Shown: piece after piece, positions 8,391-15,307 of the stretch
Layout of the letters: every line of letters begins with the position of its first letter
Position numbering within the stretch: the stretch's first letter is position 1
Source of the DNA: Xanthobacteraceae bacterium
GTDB lineage: Bacteria; Pseudomonadota; Alphaproteobacteria; Rhizobiales; Xanthobacteraceae
NCBI GenBank assembly: GCA_019635635.1
Contig: JAHBZB010000001.1
Coordinates: 1,612,001-1,676,000 of the forward strand
Direction of reading: 5' to 3'
Length of the DNA stretch: 64,000 bases
Program-made: the position numbers and the translations under genes
The notes under the pieces: generated by a model
Seen by the model: the letters and a program-made list of their open reading frames with translations, nothing else
Databases searched by the model: none
What the model was told of the DNA's origin: nothing

Positions 8391-8401
8391 GGTTCAACCT
8401 T

Positions 8402-8542
8402 TCATGAAACGATAGTGACGAGGTCGGCGAGTTCGGCGTCGCATTTCGGGCAAACGACCGGACGTTTATCGAGATCGTAAAACTTTGCGCCGCAGGAAAG
8501 GCATCTGCGCTTGGTGCCTGCCGCCGGTATTGGTTTGCTCAT
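8402..8542 (-). CDS. Small FYDLN-type zinc-ribbon protein
   Basis: The 46-residue protein has RRCLSCGAKFYDLDKRPVVCPKCDAE, which matches the N-terminal zinc ribbon of the alphaproteobacterial TIGR02300 (FYDLN acid domain) family, but without the usual long acidic tail. Its ATG overlaps the stop of the upstream membrane-protein gene (TAATG), so the two are translationally coupled. The family function is unknown. Confidence 0.7.
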   Translation of the reverse strand: MSKPIPAAGTKRRCLSCGAKFYDLDKRPVVCPKCDAELADLVTIVS

Positions 8543-8727
8543 TACCGCATGTCGTTTCCAGGCCATGTGCCCGTGAATATGCGAAATCCGATAAAGAAGG
8601 CGCCGGTAGCGGCCGCTAGGGTCCAGAACACTGTTTCAGAAACGAGACCGTATTTTACCCAGGCGACGAAAATTACAAGCAGAATGCCAAGCGTGAGGTA
8701 ACCGATGAACTTCGAATGATCGTTCAT
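8542..8727 (-). CDS. 61-residue two-span membrane protein
   Basis: Two hydrophobic segments (about residues 8-24 and 31-48) are joined by a short loop. The ATG at 8727 gives MNDHSKFIGYLTL; a longer frame from 8790 adds Arg-rich residues. Neither start has a clear ribosome site, so the start is uncertain. It is coupled through TAATG to the zinc-ribbon gene downstream. Confidence 0.55.
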   Translation of the reverse strand: MNDHSKFIGYLTLGILLVIFVAWVKYGLVSETVFWTLAAATGAFFIGFRIFTGTWPGNDMR

Positions 8728-9040
8728 CCGGGTGCGCGGGCGTTCATGCTGGCCGAGCCTTTCTCGGGCTCCGAAGCGGAACGCGAGCATCTACTATAGG
8801 CGCGCGTGCATCGGCAATTGAGGCGCTTCGAAGGCGGCCGTAACTATATTCACGCCAGAGCGATATATGGTTTGCTATTTTCCGCAAGGGAGCGCATAGC
8901 CACGATGTTCGATCTGCTCTGTACTGGCCAACGCGCCTTAAACGCTCTCTCCAAGACATCGCTGCATCGGGAAAAGGTTCTGCGCAAATGGTGCGGCGCC
9001 TGCAATCTCGCCTGTCATGGCGATACTCTAGGAGACTAAA
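8728..9040. other. Upstream region and leader of the cold-shock gene
   Basis: This 313-nt gap separates divergent genes. The long leader ahead of csp is typical for cold-shock genes. A 44-codon frame (8905-9039) ends one base before the csp ATG but has a poor ribosome site. No clear -35/-10 pair was identified. Confidence 0.4.
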
Positions 9041-9250
9041 ATGGTTACCGGTGTTGTGAAGTTCTTCAACGCGCAAAAAGGTTTTGGCTTCATCCAGCCC
9101 GCCGACGGCTCGAAGGATGTGTTCGTGCACATCTCGGCGGTCGAGCGCTCGGGCATGAGCACGCTCAACGAAGGTCAGAAGATTACGTTCGACGTCGTTG
9201 CGGACAAGCGCAGCGGCAAGTCGGCAGCGGAAAACCTGCAAGCCGCGTAA
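9041..9250 (+). CDS. cspA: Cold-shock domain protein (CspA family)
   Basis: The 69-residue single OB-fold protein has both RNA-binding motifs, KGFGFIQP (RNP1) and VFVHISAV (RNP2), and the family's usual length. Such proteins act as RNA chaperones. AGGAG lies 8 nt before the ATG and a long leader precedes it. A strong terminator follows 20 nt after the stop. Which csp paralogue it is cannot be told from the sequence, so the symbol is generic. Confidence 0.95.
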   Translation: MVTGVVKFFNAQKGFGFIQPADGSKDVFVHISAVERSGMSTLNEGQKITFDVVADKRSGKSAAENLQAA

Positions 9251-9270
9251 GCGTTCAATGCGGAATATGA

Positions 9271-9299
9271 AAAGCCCGGTCGAAAGACCGGGCTTTTTG
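9271..9299 (+). terminator. Rho-independent terminator of the cold-shock gene
   Basis: An 11-bp perfect stem (AAAGCCCGGTC / GACCGGGCTTT) with a GAAA tetraloop is followed by a T tract. Confidence 0.9.
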
Positions 9300-9314
9300 T
9301 TTGCCCGAAATTTC

Positions 9315-9343
9315 TTGACCTACTCGGCAATACGGACTATATT
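9315..9343 (+). promoter_or_regulatory. Near-consensus sigma-70 promoter
   Basis: TTGACC and TATATT are separated by exactly 17 nt, one of the best housekeeping promoters in the window. It lies just past the csp terminator and points into a region with no good ordinary gene, which suggests it drives an RNA. Confidence 0.75.
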
Positions 9344-9349
9344 CCTATC

Positions 9350-9715
9350 TCCTTTCCCTCATGGGGCCGCTCTCGCGAGGCGTTGCCAGAGGAGGGAAGG
9401 GTGCGGCGCCCGCTGTTCGTGGTTCGCAGCCACGAATACCGGGAGGCCTCGGGTCACCGTCCGCGCGCACTACGACGCGCCGCCGATCCCTTTTTAAGGG
9501 GCGAGCCAAGGATAATTCCAAAGCTCGTTACGGCTGGAATGGAGACCGGAAGCACAGGAAGAAACGCCTGTGTGGAAGGTCTCGGAAGCACGGTCCTGAG
9601 GTTCTTCTACGCCGCTTGCGAGCGCCGTAAGGCGTCACGCGGGGCGTAAGCCTCGCGCAAGGAATACCCAAGGCGCCTTACGGCGCTCGCCGGCCCCAAG
9701 CTCTCGCGCGCCGTG
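9350..9715 (+). ncRNA. Candidate structured non-coding RNA (unidentified)
   Basis: Transcription from the promoter at 9315-9343 would start near 9350. The sequence folds repeatedly: TTCGTGG/CCACGAA at 9416-9436; GAGACC/GGTCTC enclosing CACAGG/CCTGTG with a symmetric purine-rich internal loop at 9542-9583; and a 17-bp perfect stem at 9618-9690. Open frames here are Arg-rich with no ribosome site. It does not show the conserved cores of RNase P, tmRNA or SRP RNA that I know. A lineage-specific sRNA or a divergent 6S RNA is possible. The 3' end is not defined. Confidence 0.4.
9618..9690 (+). repeat. 17-bp perfect inverted repeat within the candidate RNA
   Basis: GCGAGCGCCGTAAGGCG (9618-9634) and its exact complement (9674-9690) flank a 39-nt loop that contains a further short GCGGGGC/GCCTCGC stem. 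It may be part of an RNA structure or a dispersed palindromic element. Confidence 0.75.
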
Positions 9716-9879
9716 TTTACGCGGTTCGCGACAACAAAAAAGGGGCGATCCAAAAGGGGAGGCTTCGAACGCGCGCGATGGTCGCGTGTGAATAATCGCG
9801 CTTGGCCGCTTTACTTGCGCGAATGGCCCAAGGGCCAAGCGCGGTGGCTATTCGCGACAAACAAAAGGAGTCTGCCTGC

Positions 9880-10581
9880 ATGAAACCTACTGCCAACTCG
9901 TCGTCGCCGCGCTTGTCGCGGCGATCTCGTTCAGGTGAGCAGTGCCCTGGAAATCGAGATGGCCGGGATAAACCCGGCCATGACGAAGGAAGGGGAAGCG
10001 ACACACTCCTTAATCCTGCCGCGCGCGGCCATATGGTCACCTGCTGGCAAAACGGCCGCCGCGTGCTGATGCATTCGAGCGAAGTGGCGCGGATGATGAA
10101 GAAGGAGGTGCAGAATCCTTCTCCCCGCTCGCGCCGTGCTGGCGCGGCCCGTGCGAACGATGCGGCGCAGGGAGAAGGTGGCGAGCGGCAAGGCCACGAG
10201 CGGGATGAGGGGCCAGGCGCAGGCGTTGCCCCTCACCGGATCGCTTCGCGATCACCCTCTCCCCGTGAACGGGGAGAGGGTGATCGTTACGACCTCACGC
10301 TGCCCCCGCTCGTGCCGCGTTCGCGCACGCTCGCCGGACACGAAGTCTGGCAGAAGCTCGCCAAAGAAATGGCGCGCGTTGCGGGGCACCCGAAGCGTTG
10401 CCACAAGTCCTCCTGCCGCCGCGCGAAGCAATGCGTGGGCGGGCAGGACGCCTGTTACCTGCGCGAATTTGAAACCGTCGATGTCGTGATGCAGCGCTTT
10501 CTGCAAAGCCATGCGCGCGAATTGCGCGCGGCCGCGCAAGAGGGGGCAGGTCCCGCCGAACGCGACGGAGCAAAGCCGTGA
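9880..10581 (+). CDS. Hypothetical protein whose frame runs through two dispersed repeats
   Basis: An ATG with AAGGAG 9 nt upstream opens a frame of 233 codons. Residues about 18-40 and 80-135 are translations of two intergenic-type repeats (9959-9981 and 10117-10285). The last 90 residues look like a real protein: LAGHEVWQKLAKEMARV followed by a cysteine-rich patch (CHKSSCRRAKQCVGGQDACYL) that could bind metal. Either the repeats inserted in frame, or the true gene is only the C-terminal part from about 10312 (GTG). The latter is at least as likely. Confidence 0.35.
   Translation: MKPTANSSSPRLSRRSRSGEQCPGNRDGRDKPGHDEGRGSDTLLNPAARGHMVTCWQNGRRVLMHSSEVARMMKKEVQNPSPRSRRAGAARANDAAQGEGGERQGHERDEGPGAGVAPHRIASRSPSPRERGEGDRYDLTLPPLVPRSRTLAGHEVWQKLAKEMARVAGHPKRCHKSSCRRAKQCVGGQDACYLREFETVDVVMQRFLQSHARELRAAAQEGAGPAERDGAKP
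9959..9981. repeat. Short dispersed palindrome (ATGGCCGGG type)
   Basis: ATGGCCGGG and CCCGGCCAT flank a 5-nt loop and are followed by GACGAAGG. From general knowledge, this palindrome with its flank is common between genes in Bradyrhizobium-related genomes. It lies inside the open frame 9880-10581. Confidence 0.6.
10117..10285. repeat. Composite dispersed repeat with 17-bp palindrome
   Basis: The element begins CCTTCTCCCCGC, continues through GGGAGAAGGTGGCGAGCGG and GATGAGGGG, and ends in a perfect palindrome at 10250-10285 (17-bp arms starting GATCACCCTCTCCCC, 2-nt loop). Its plan matches a family of intergenic repeats widespread in rhizobial genomes. A shorter relative lies after cckA at 53294-53316. 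Confidence 0.65.
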
Positions 10582-10588
10582 CGCGCAC

Positions 10589-11035
10589 TCAGCGTTTTTC
10601 GAGCAGCGCCTTCATCTGCGCGATTTCTTCATTCTGGCCCTTGATGATCGTGGCGCAAAGCTGCCTGATTTCGGGATCGGAAATCGGCGCGCGCTCGCAC
10701 ATCAGCACCGCGCCGGCGTGATGCGGGATCATGCTTTTCAGGAACTGCGTGTCGCCGACGGCAAGCTGCATGCGGACCGCCGCCCAGCAGCCGATCAGCG
10801 CGACGATGCTGAGCGCGTAGATCGCGATATTCGCCGCGCGGTTCTGGTACATCGCGCCCATCAGCGCGAGTTCGAAAATCACCATCGGCGCGGTCATCAG
10901 CCCCGCCATGTAGATTTTGTTGACGTTCGGAAATACATTCTCGAAGCGGTCCACCATCGCATACATCAGGACATACATCGCAACGAAGGAGAGCGCGGTC
11001 ATCGCGGCGAGGCGGAAATAAGCGTGCTTGTGCAT
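10589..11035 (-). CDS. DUF305 membrane-anchored protein
   Basis: The 148-residue protein has three or four hydrophobic segments in its first 100 residues and a C-terminal DUF305 signature (SMIPHHAGAVLMCERA) with histidines placed for metal binding. DUF305 proteins are helical, ferritin-like and often linked to copper. MHKHAYF is chosen as start because AAAGGAA lies 6 nt before it; the longer frame to 11104 adds unlikely residues. It stands alone. Confidence 0.85.
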   Translation of the reverse strand: MHKHAYFRLAAMTALSFVAMYVLMYAMVDRFENVFPNVNKIYMAGLMTAPMVIFELALMGAMYQNRAANIAIYALSIVALIGCWAAVRMQLAVGDTQFLKSMIPHHAGAVLMCERAPISDPEIRQLCATIIKGQNEEIAQMKALLEKR

Positions 11036-11176
11036 CGGCTGTTCCTTTCCGAAGGCCAACGAGGAGAAGGGAGGAAGGTTCCGCCGGCTAATCAGCGTCT
11101 GCACGCTCCCGTTCGTCGTGCATCTGAACGTGGGTGGAAATTGGAAAGTGTCGAAGCGGGCGGCGTTGCGCGGGCC

Positions 11177-11644
11177 TCAGCCCCAAATCGCTCTGATCTC
11201 GGCCTCGTTCACGCGCAGGTTCGTGTAGGCCTGACCTTCATGCGTGCCGACGCTGCCGAATGCGGGAAGCGTCTTCTCGCCCGATTGGTCGATACAGAAG
11301 TCGTTCCAGTGGTCCGGCGGGATCGGGTAGAGCGAACCATAGCGCTGACCGAGGCCGGGGCCGTTCGGCCCGCGCACGCCCGCGACCGTGATTTTGTTTT
11401 CGCGTCCGGCGTCGCGCAGCGCCTGCAGCACTTCGCCGTTCGGTACGCGCGCTTCCTTCACGAGATATTCGATGGCCCACGACATCGGCTTGTCGGGCGC
11501 GGGCGGCCATTCCTTCTTCTTTTTCGGCCAGAGCCAGGACCAAGAGAGCAGGGGCTTCTTATGCTTTCGCGTTTTCTCCGCATCCCAATGCGCGGCGGCT
11601 TTCTTCGCCGCCGCCAGGAATTCGCTCTCCGGTTTCTCAATCAT
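11177..11644 (-). CDS. 155-residue hypothetical protein
   Basis: This soluble protein has a basic Trp/Lys-rich segment (LSWSWLWPKKKKEWPP, near residues 33-48) and a more conserved-looking C-terminal part containing GLGQRYGSLYPIPPDHWNDF. No known domain was recognised. It has no close operon partner. Confidence 0.65.
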   Translation of the reverse strand: MIEKPESEFLAAAKKAAAHWDAEKTRKHKKPLLSWSWLWPKKKKEWPPAPDKPMSWAIEYLVKEARVPNGEVLQALRDAGRENKITVAGVRGPNGPGLGQRYGSLYPIPPDHWNDFCIDQSGEKTLPAFGSVGTHEGQAYTNLRVNEAEIRAIWG

Positions 11645-11853
11645 TCTTGTTCACTCGAAGTTCTGTCGGATGCCCGCCACTCTGAATCAATCCGCGCGCT
11701 TCGTCCAAGTTGGCCTGATCGAGGCGGTTTCCTGTGGCGAGGGGCGTGCGCCTGCGAAAGATTTTTGACGGGCGTTGCGGGTTGCGATTTGCGCGTCGGC
11801 GCGCGCCGTGCTGCGATCCGTGCCGGACAAAAGCCGGTAAAGGACCCAAGCCA

Positions 11854-12021
11854 ATGGACAACGACAACCCGCTCGAAGGCAAGGAATTTGCCGCAGCGCT
11901 CGCGAAGCTCGAGGCCAGTTCGCCGGAGGCCGCGACGCTGATCAATATGCTCCGCGACGCCGTGATGGATCTGCAGGAGCAGGTCTATTCCGATGACGAC
12001 GAGGATGACGACGACAAGTAG
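11854..12021 (+). CDS. 55-residue protein with acidic tail
   Basis: The product is a helical segment (LAKLEASSPEAATLINMLRDAVMDLQEQV) ending in a run of Asp/Glu. AAAGGA lies 9 nt before MDNDNPLEG; the longer frame from 11734 adds a Cys/Arg-rich stretch with no support. The function is unknown. Confidence 0.65.
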   Translation: MDNDNPLEGKEFAAALAKLEASSPEAATLINMLRDAVMDLQEQVYSDDDEDDDDK

Positions 12022-12047
12022 GTGCGCTCGAGGCGCTGCGCCGCGCG

Positions 12048-12260
12048 TTATCGCGGCGTACTTTCCGCCGTGCCGTCGGGTTCGGCGGAAAGGCGCGCTT
12101 CGGCCTCTTCCTTGTCGTGGTGCGGTTTCAGGTGCGCGAGCACACGCTCCAGATCGTCGTGCGGAAACTTGGCGTTGCAATAAAGACAAAAAAAGTCCGG
12201 CTGCCGTGGCGGCGGCTCAGCCGGAGTTTGCTTGCGGAACAGATCGAGCAGGCGCTTCAT
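12048..12260 (-). CDS. Small C2H2-like zinc-finger protein
   Basis: The 70-residue protein contains FCLYCNAKFPHDD followed by AHLKPHHD, a Cys2-His2-type spacing that suggests one zinc finger. Its ATG overlaps the stop of the ribbon-helix-helix gene upstream by 4 nt (ATGA), so the two are cotranscribed and probably coupled. The role is unknown. Confidence 0.7.
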   Translation of the reverse strand: MKRLLDLFRKQTPAEPPPRQPDFFCLYCNAKFPHDDLERVLAHLKPHHDKEEAEARLSAEPDGTAESTPR

Positions 12261-12520
12261 TCGTCCCGGCTCCCGTTGCCATTCTTGGTTTCGTTCTGGG
12301 GCGAGCGCAGCACGCCGAAATCGCTCGAGCGCGTTTCGCGTTCGGCCTCGCCGCAGTTTTCGGAAGCAAGCCCGCAGCGCAGCAGTTCGCGGATCGCGGC
12401 CGCGCGGCTCGGCATGCGCTTGGTGAAGCGGAAGTCGTCGATCGCGCGGATTTCCTCGGGGCGCAGCATCACTTGCAGTCGCTCCTCGCGCACATTGCGG
12501 TTTCCGTTATTCGTCGTCAT
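12257..12520 (-). CDS. Ribbon-helix-helix-like small protein
   Basis: The N-terminal half (RLQVMLRPEEIRAIDDFRF, then SRAAAIRELLRCGL) has the beta-alpha-alpha pattern of ribbon-helix-helix DNA-binding proteins such as antitoxins and small repressors. The C-terminal tail is polar. It overlaps the downstream zinc-finger gene by 4 nt. The neighbour does not look like a known toxin, so a toxin-antitoxin call is not justified. Confidence 0.7.
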   Translation of the reverse strand: MTTNNGNRNVREERLQVMLRPEEIRAIDDFRFTKRMPSRAAAIRELLRCGLASENCGEAERETRSSDFGVLRSPQNETKNGNGSRDE

Positions 12521-12712
12521 GCGTGCTTTCTCCGGCGGCCGCCCGTCCTCCGTTTTCGCCTGTGATGGAACGCCGGGGTAACCGCGCGGCGGGCGAAAGG
12601 TTCCATCGGCTCATATTGAGTAACAGGCGAAAAGGGCGCAGCACGAGGTCTTGCGGACTTTATTCGCGGGCAAGGCAGGCACAGGTTCCGGGCCAGACAG
12701 GGAATCGCAGCT

Positions 12713-12940
12713 ATGCCAAAAACACCCGAAGAACCGGGCAATCCATCCGCGGAAGAATCCGCAGCGCCCATGCTCTCGGCCGCCGAGCATACGCATCTCG
12801 GGAAATGCGAATGTGGCGCGGCGCGCTTCGTGCTGGTGAACGAACTGACGGTCAACGAGCGCGACGAGCCGGATGCCGGCGGCATTCGCGTGTCGCGAAT
12901 GTACGAATGTGCGGCGTGCGGGGAGTACCGGCTCGGGTAA
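12713..12940 (+). CDS. Small zinc-ribbon protein, paralogue of the gene at 6700
   Basis: The 75-residue product has a disordered N-terminus, then KCECGAARF (near residue 31) and a C-terminal MYECAACGEYRLG, giving two CxC/CxxC metal knuckles. The same plan and ending occur in the 6700-6900 product. AGGGA precedes the ATG by about 9 nt. Confidence 0.65.
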   Translation: MPKTPEEPGNPSAEESAAPMLSAAEHTHLGKCECGAARFVLVNELTVNERDEPDAGGIRVSRMYECAACGEYRLG

Positions 12941-12995
12941 GCGCGCGCCGGAATTCAGGCGATGCGGCTGAAATTCGGCAAGGCCCCGCTTTCGC

Positions 12996-13190
12996 CTACG
13001 CTTTTTTCAGAAACTCCGTCCTGAGCACGAGGCCTCTCACCTGCTTGGTGTTGCACTCGACCTCGTCCGGGTCGCCGGTAAGGCGGATATTTTTGACCAG
13101 CGTGCCGCGCTTGATCGTCTCCGAGGTGCCTTTCACCTTCAGGTCCTTGATCAGCGTGACGGAATGGAAGCGATACCGGTCAAGCACCAT
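12996..13190 (-). CDS. PhnA/YjdM C-terminal-domain protein
   Basis: The 64-residue protein (SVTLIKDLKVKGTSETIKR, VKNIRL, then LRTEFLKKA) matches the C-terminal domain of the YjdM family, historically called PhnA. The N-terminal zinc ribbon found in full-length members (about 110 residues) is absent. Despite the old name, no phosphonate genes are near. It could be a natural short form or a remnant. Confidence 0.7.
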   Translation of the reverse strand: MVLDRYRFHSVTLIKDLKVKGTSETIKRGTLVKNIRLTGDPDEVECNTKQVRGLVLRTEFLKKA

Positions 13191-13213
13191 GCCGGCGGAG
13201 CTGGAAGGAAAGC

Positions 13214-13237
13214 GCGGCCGGCGCTTGCGCCGGCCGC
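13214..13237 (-). terminator. Hairpin after the 57-residue secreted-protein gene
   Basis: GCGGCCGGCG and CGCCGGCCGC form a 10-bp stem with a 4-nt loop, 14 nt past the stop at 13251 on the minus strand. The T-tract is weak. Confidence 0.5.
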
Positions 13238-13250
13238 TTGGGAAAATTTG

Positions 13251-13424
13251 TTACTTGATGTTGTCGAAGCTCGCCAGCGTCTCGTTATAGCCCTGCGAGG
13301 CGCCGCCGGTGTTCAGCGACATCTGCTGATCCTGCCAGTGGCGATGCATGGACTGCGCTGAAGCGGCGCCCACGGAAGCGAACAGCGTGGCAGCGGCGAG
13401 GGTCGCGTAAACGATCTTTTTCAT
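13251..13424 (-). CDS. 57-residue secreted protein
   Basis: An ideal signal peptide (MKKIVYATLAAATLFASV...ASAQS, cleavage near residue 24) is followed by about 33 polar residues. AAGGAG lies 7 nt before the ATG. The family is unknown; it is likely periplasmic. Confidence 0.65.
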   Translation of the reverse strand: MKKIVYATLAAATLFASVGAASAQSMHRHWQDQQMSLNTGGASQGYNETLASFDNIK

Positions 13425-13781
13425 AGGAATTCTCCTTCAATGCTTTTGCGGCGTGCGGTTGCCAGCGCCGCTTCACATCAAGTAATCCCGCGAAAACGGA
13501 TATTGGATGCACTTACGCATCACGACGGCGTGATCGCCGCGATCCGCGCGAAAAGGCACCGGAATTATTTCTGCCGGATTGCAACGGCTCTGTTGCGCAG
13601 TTGCATTTTTACGCGCGCATTCGCAACGAAAGTCGAAGACAAAATATCCCTTGGTTACGAAAGCCGTGCGCATTGCAGTTTCATTCCGGCCTGCGCCGCA
13701 GTTTCGCCGTAGCGGATAATGTGCGGCGCGCGCGGCACGCATGCGTTTGCCAAAAGGTTCGGGGCGCGCGCGCAAAAGAAA
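13425..13781. other. Intergenic region without a recognised gene
   Basis: These 357 nt are AT-richer than the surroundings and contain short frames on both strands, none with a convincing ribosome site or familiar product. Promoters for neighbouring genes presumably lie here. Confidence 0.4.
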
Positions 13782-13803
13782 ACGGCCGGCGATTGCCGGC
13801 CGT
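13782..13803 (-). terminator. Rho-independent terminator of the Met/Lys-rich secreted-protein gene
   Basis: ACGGCCGGC and GCCGGCCGT form a 9-bp stem with a 4-nt loop. On the minus strand a TTTTCTTTT tract follows, 22 nt past the stop at 13826. Confidence 0.8.
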
Positions 13804-13825
13804 TCATGCAAACTATCTTTAAAAA

Positions 13826-14026
13826 TTACTTCTTCTGCGCGCCGGGCATTTCGGAGCCCTTCTGCATGTCCTTGGTCGCGCCCTTCGGCATGTCCTTGCG
13901 GTCCTTGCCCATCGGCGCGTTCTTGTCTTCTTTCTTGGCGTCTTTTTCCATCGGCGCGGTCGATTGCGCGTTGGCAGCGCCGGCCAAAAAAGCGAGGCCG
14001 GTCAGGGCAATCATCAAATTCTTCAC
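13826..14026 (-). CDS. Small secreted Lys/Met/Asp-rich protein
   Basis: GGAG lies 6 nt before a GTG at 14026, giving MKNLMIALTGLAFLAGAANAQS as signal peptide; the in-frame ATG at 14038 is therefore not preferred. The mature part (about 45 residues) has repeated Met-Gly/Pro-Lys-Asp/Gly units (PMEKD, PMGKD, DMPKG, DMQKG). It is probably disordered and might bind metal; the function is unknown. Confidence 0.65.
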   Translation of the reverse strand: MKNLMIALTGLAFLAGAANAQSTAPMEKDAKKEDKNAPMGKDRKDMPKGATKDMQKGSEMPGAQKK

Positions 14027-14128
14027 GGGAATCTCCATGGTTTGCGGATGCCGCAGTGGAGTTTGCGAATCAGCCGCAGGCGGAACCGTTATAGGCCGCT
14101 CTTAGGCTTTTCCTAGACGGCCCGAATC

Positions 14129-15100
14129 TTAGATTTTCGAGGGCCAGAAGTCCGGGTGATAGTGATAGCGCTCCTTGGCCCGCTCGACATAGCCGACGCC
14201 TGGATAAGGCAAATGTGCGCCAGCGACGAGCAGCCGGTCGGCGGCCGCGATATCGAACGCCTTCAGGCGCGAGGCCGCCGCCTGCTTCTGATCGGTGTCG
14301 CCGGCGAAGGTCCATTCCGGCCGCGGAAATTGCAGCGCGAGGTTGTGCACGATGTCGCCCCAGAGGAGCATCTGCTCTTTGCCGGAGGAAAAGCGGAAGC
14401 CGGTATGCCCCACCGTGTGACCGGGGAGGGCGAGCGTGCTCACGCCCGCGCCGATCTGGCCGTTCTGCGGCAGCGGCATCAGCCGGTGCGCATAAGGCTT
14501 CACCGCCCCGGCCGCCATCTGGAAAAACGGTTTGAAGTCGGCCGACACCTTGTCGGCCATTTCGGTGCCGAGCCAGAATTTCGCGTCGGCTTCCGAGAGG
14601 TAAATATCGGCGTTCTTGAACGCGGGACGGCCTTCGACCGTCAGGCCACCGAAATGATCCGGATGCAGATGCGTGAGCAGGATCGTATCGACCTGATCCG
14701 GATCGATCCCGGCAAGCACCATGTTCTCGGTGACCCGCCCGAGCGAGGAGCCGAGCAGATTTCCGGTGCCGGTATCGACCAGATAAAGCTTGTCGCCGGT
14801 ATTGATCGCGAATGCATTGACGTGCGCATGCGGAGGCGCGGGCTGATAGTGTGCCTGCGAAAGTTTTTCCATCTCGGCTGCGTCGCCGGAGAAAAGCTTG
14901 AGCTCGAGCGCGATGTCGCCGTCGAGCAGCGCGGTGATCTCGAATTCGCCGAGCTTGCGGCGGAAAAATCCCGGCGCCTGCGCTTTCGCGGGCGGCATTT
15001 TCGCGAGAGCAGGCGCAGACGATGCTCCCGTGGCAGCCAGCGCAACGCTGCCTGCGATCAGGTCACGCCGCGTCAGTGCATAGCGGCTTGGGGATTTCAT
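14129..15100 (-). CDS. Tat-exported metallo-beta-lactamase-fold hydrolase
   Basis: The N-terminus has a twin-arginine signal (LTRRDLIAGS followed by a hydrophobic stretch ending SAPALA). The catalytic zinc motif THLHPDHFGG lies near residue 155. A downstream ALPGHTVGH supplies the next ligand and WGDIVH the bridging aspartate. These enzymes hydrolyse lactones, thioesters or similar bonds; the substrate is unknown. MKSPSRYA is chosen because GGGAG lies 6 nt before it. It is close to quorum-quenching-lactonase-like MBL proteins, but that activity is not shown. Confidence 0.88.
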   Translation of the reverse strand: MKSPSRYALTRRDLIAGSVALAATGASSAPALAKMPPAKAQAPGFFRRKLGEFEITALLDGDIALELKLFSGDAAEMEKLSQAHYQPAPPHAHVNAFAINTGDKLYLVDTGTGNLLGSSLGRVTENMVLAGIDPDQVDTILLTHLHPDHFGGLTVEGRPAFKNADIYLSEADAKFWLGTEMADKVSADFKPFFQMAAGAVKPYAHRLMPLPQNGQIGAGVSTLALPGHTVGHTGFRFSSGKEQMLLWGDIVHNLALQFPRPEWTFAGDTDQKQAAASRLKAFDIAAADRLLVAGAHLPYPGVGYVERAKERYHYHPDFWPSKI

Positions 15101-15307
15101 GCGCGTCTCCCTTGTCGCGGATATGTGCAGTTTCGCATGGCGCGCGGTTCCGGCACATCCGGTTTCTGCTCCCGGCCGGAGGTGAAACACGAAGCGAAGC
15201 TGAATGTCTATTCATGAAACAATAGTTTGTTCCAGGGGTTATAGGCATTGAACGCGTATGCTCCGTTCCTACATCGGTTGCCTCGCGTGGTTGAAAAGGA
15301 GGTTCTG

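Noticed and set aside
9350-9520. Firm 6S RNA assignment
   Set aside because: A central bubble and closing stem could not be traced with confidence, so it was left as an unidentified RNA.
9361-9630. Open frame giving an Arg/Gly/Lys-rich 89-residue product
   Set aside because: No ribosome site, low-complexity composition, and the DNA folds strongly; better explained as a structured RNA.
12257-12520. Toxin-antitoxin reading of the ribbon-helix-helix gene and its overlapping partner
   Set aside because: The partner is a C2H2-like zinc finger protein, not a known toxin fold.
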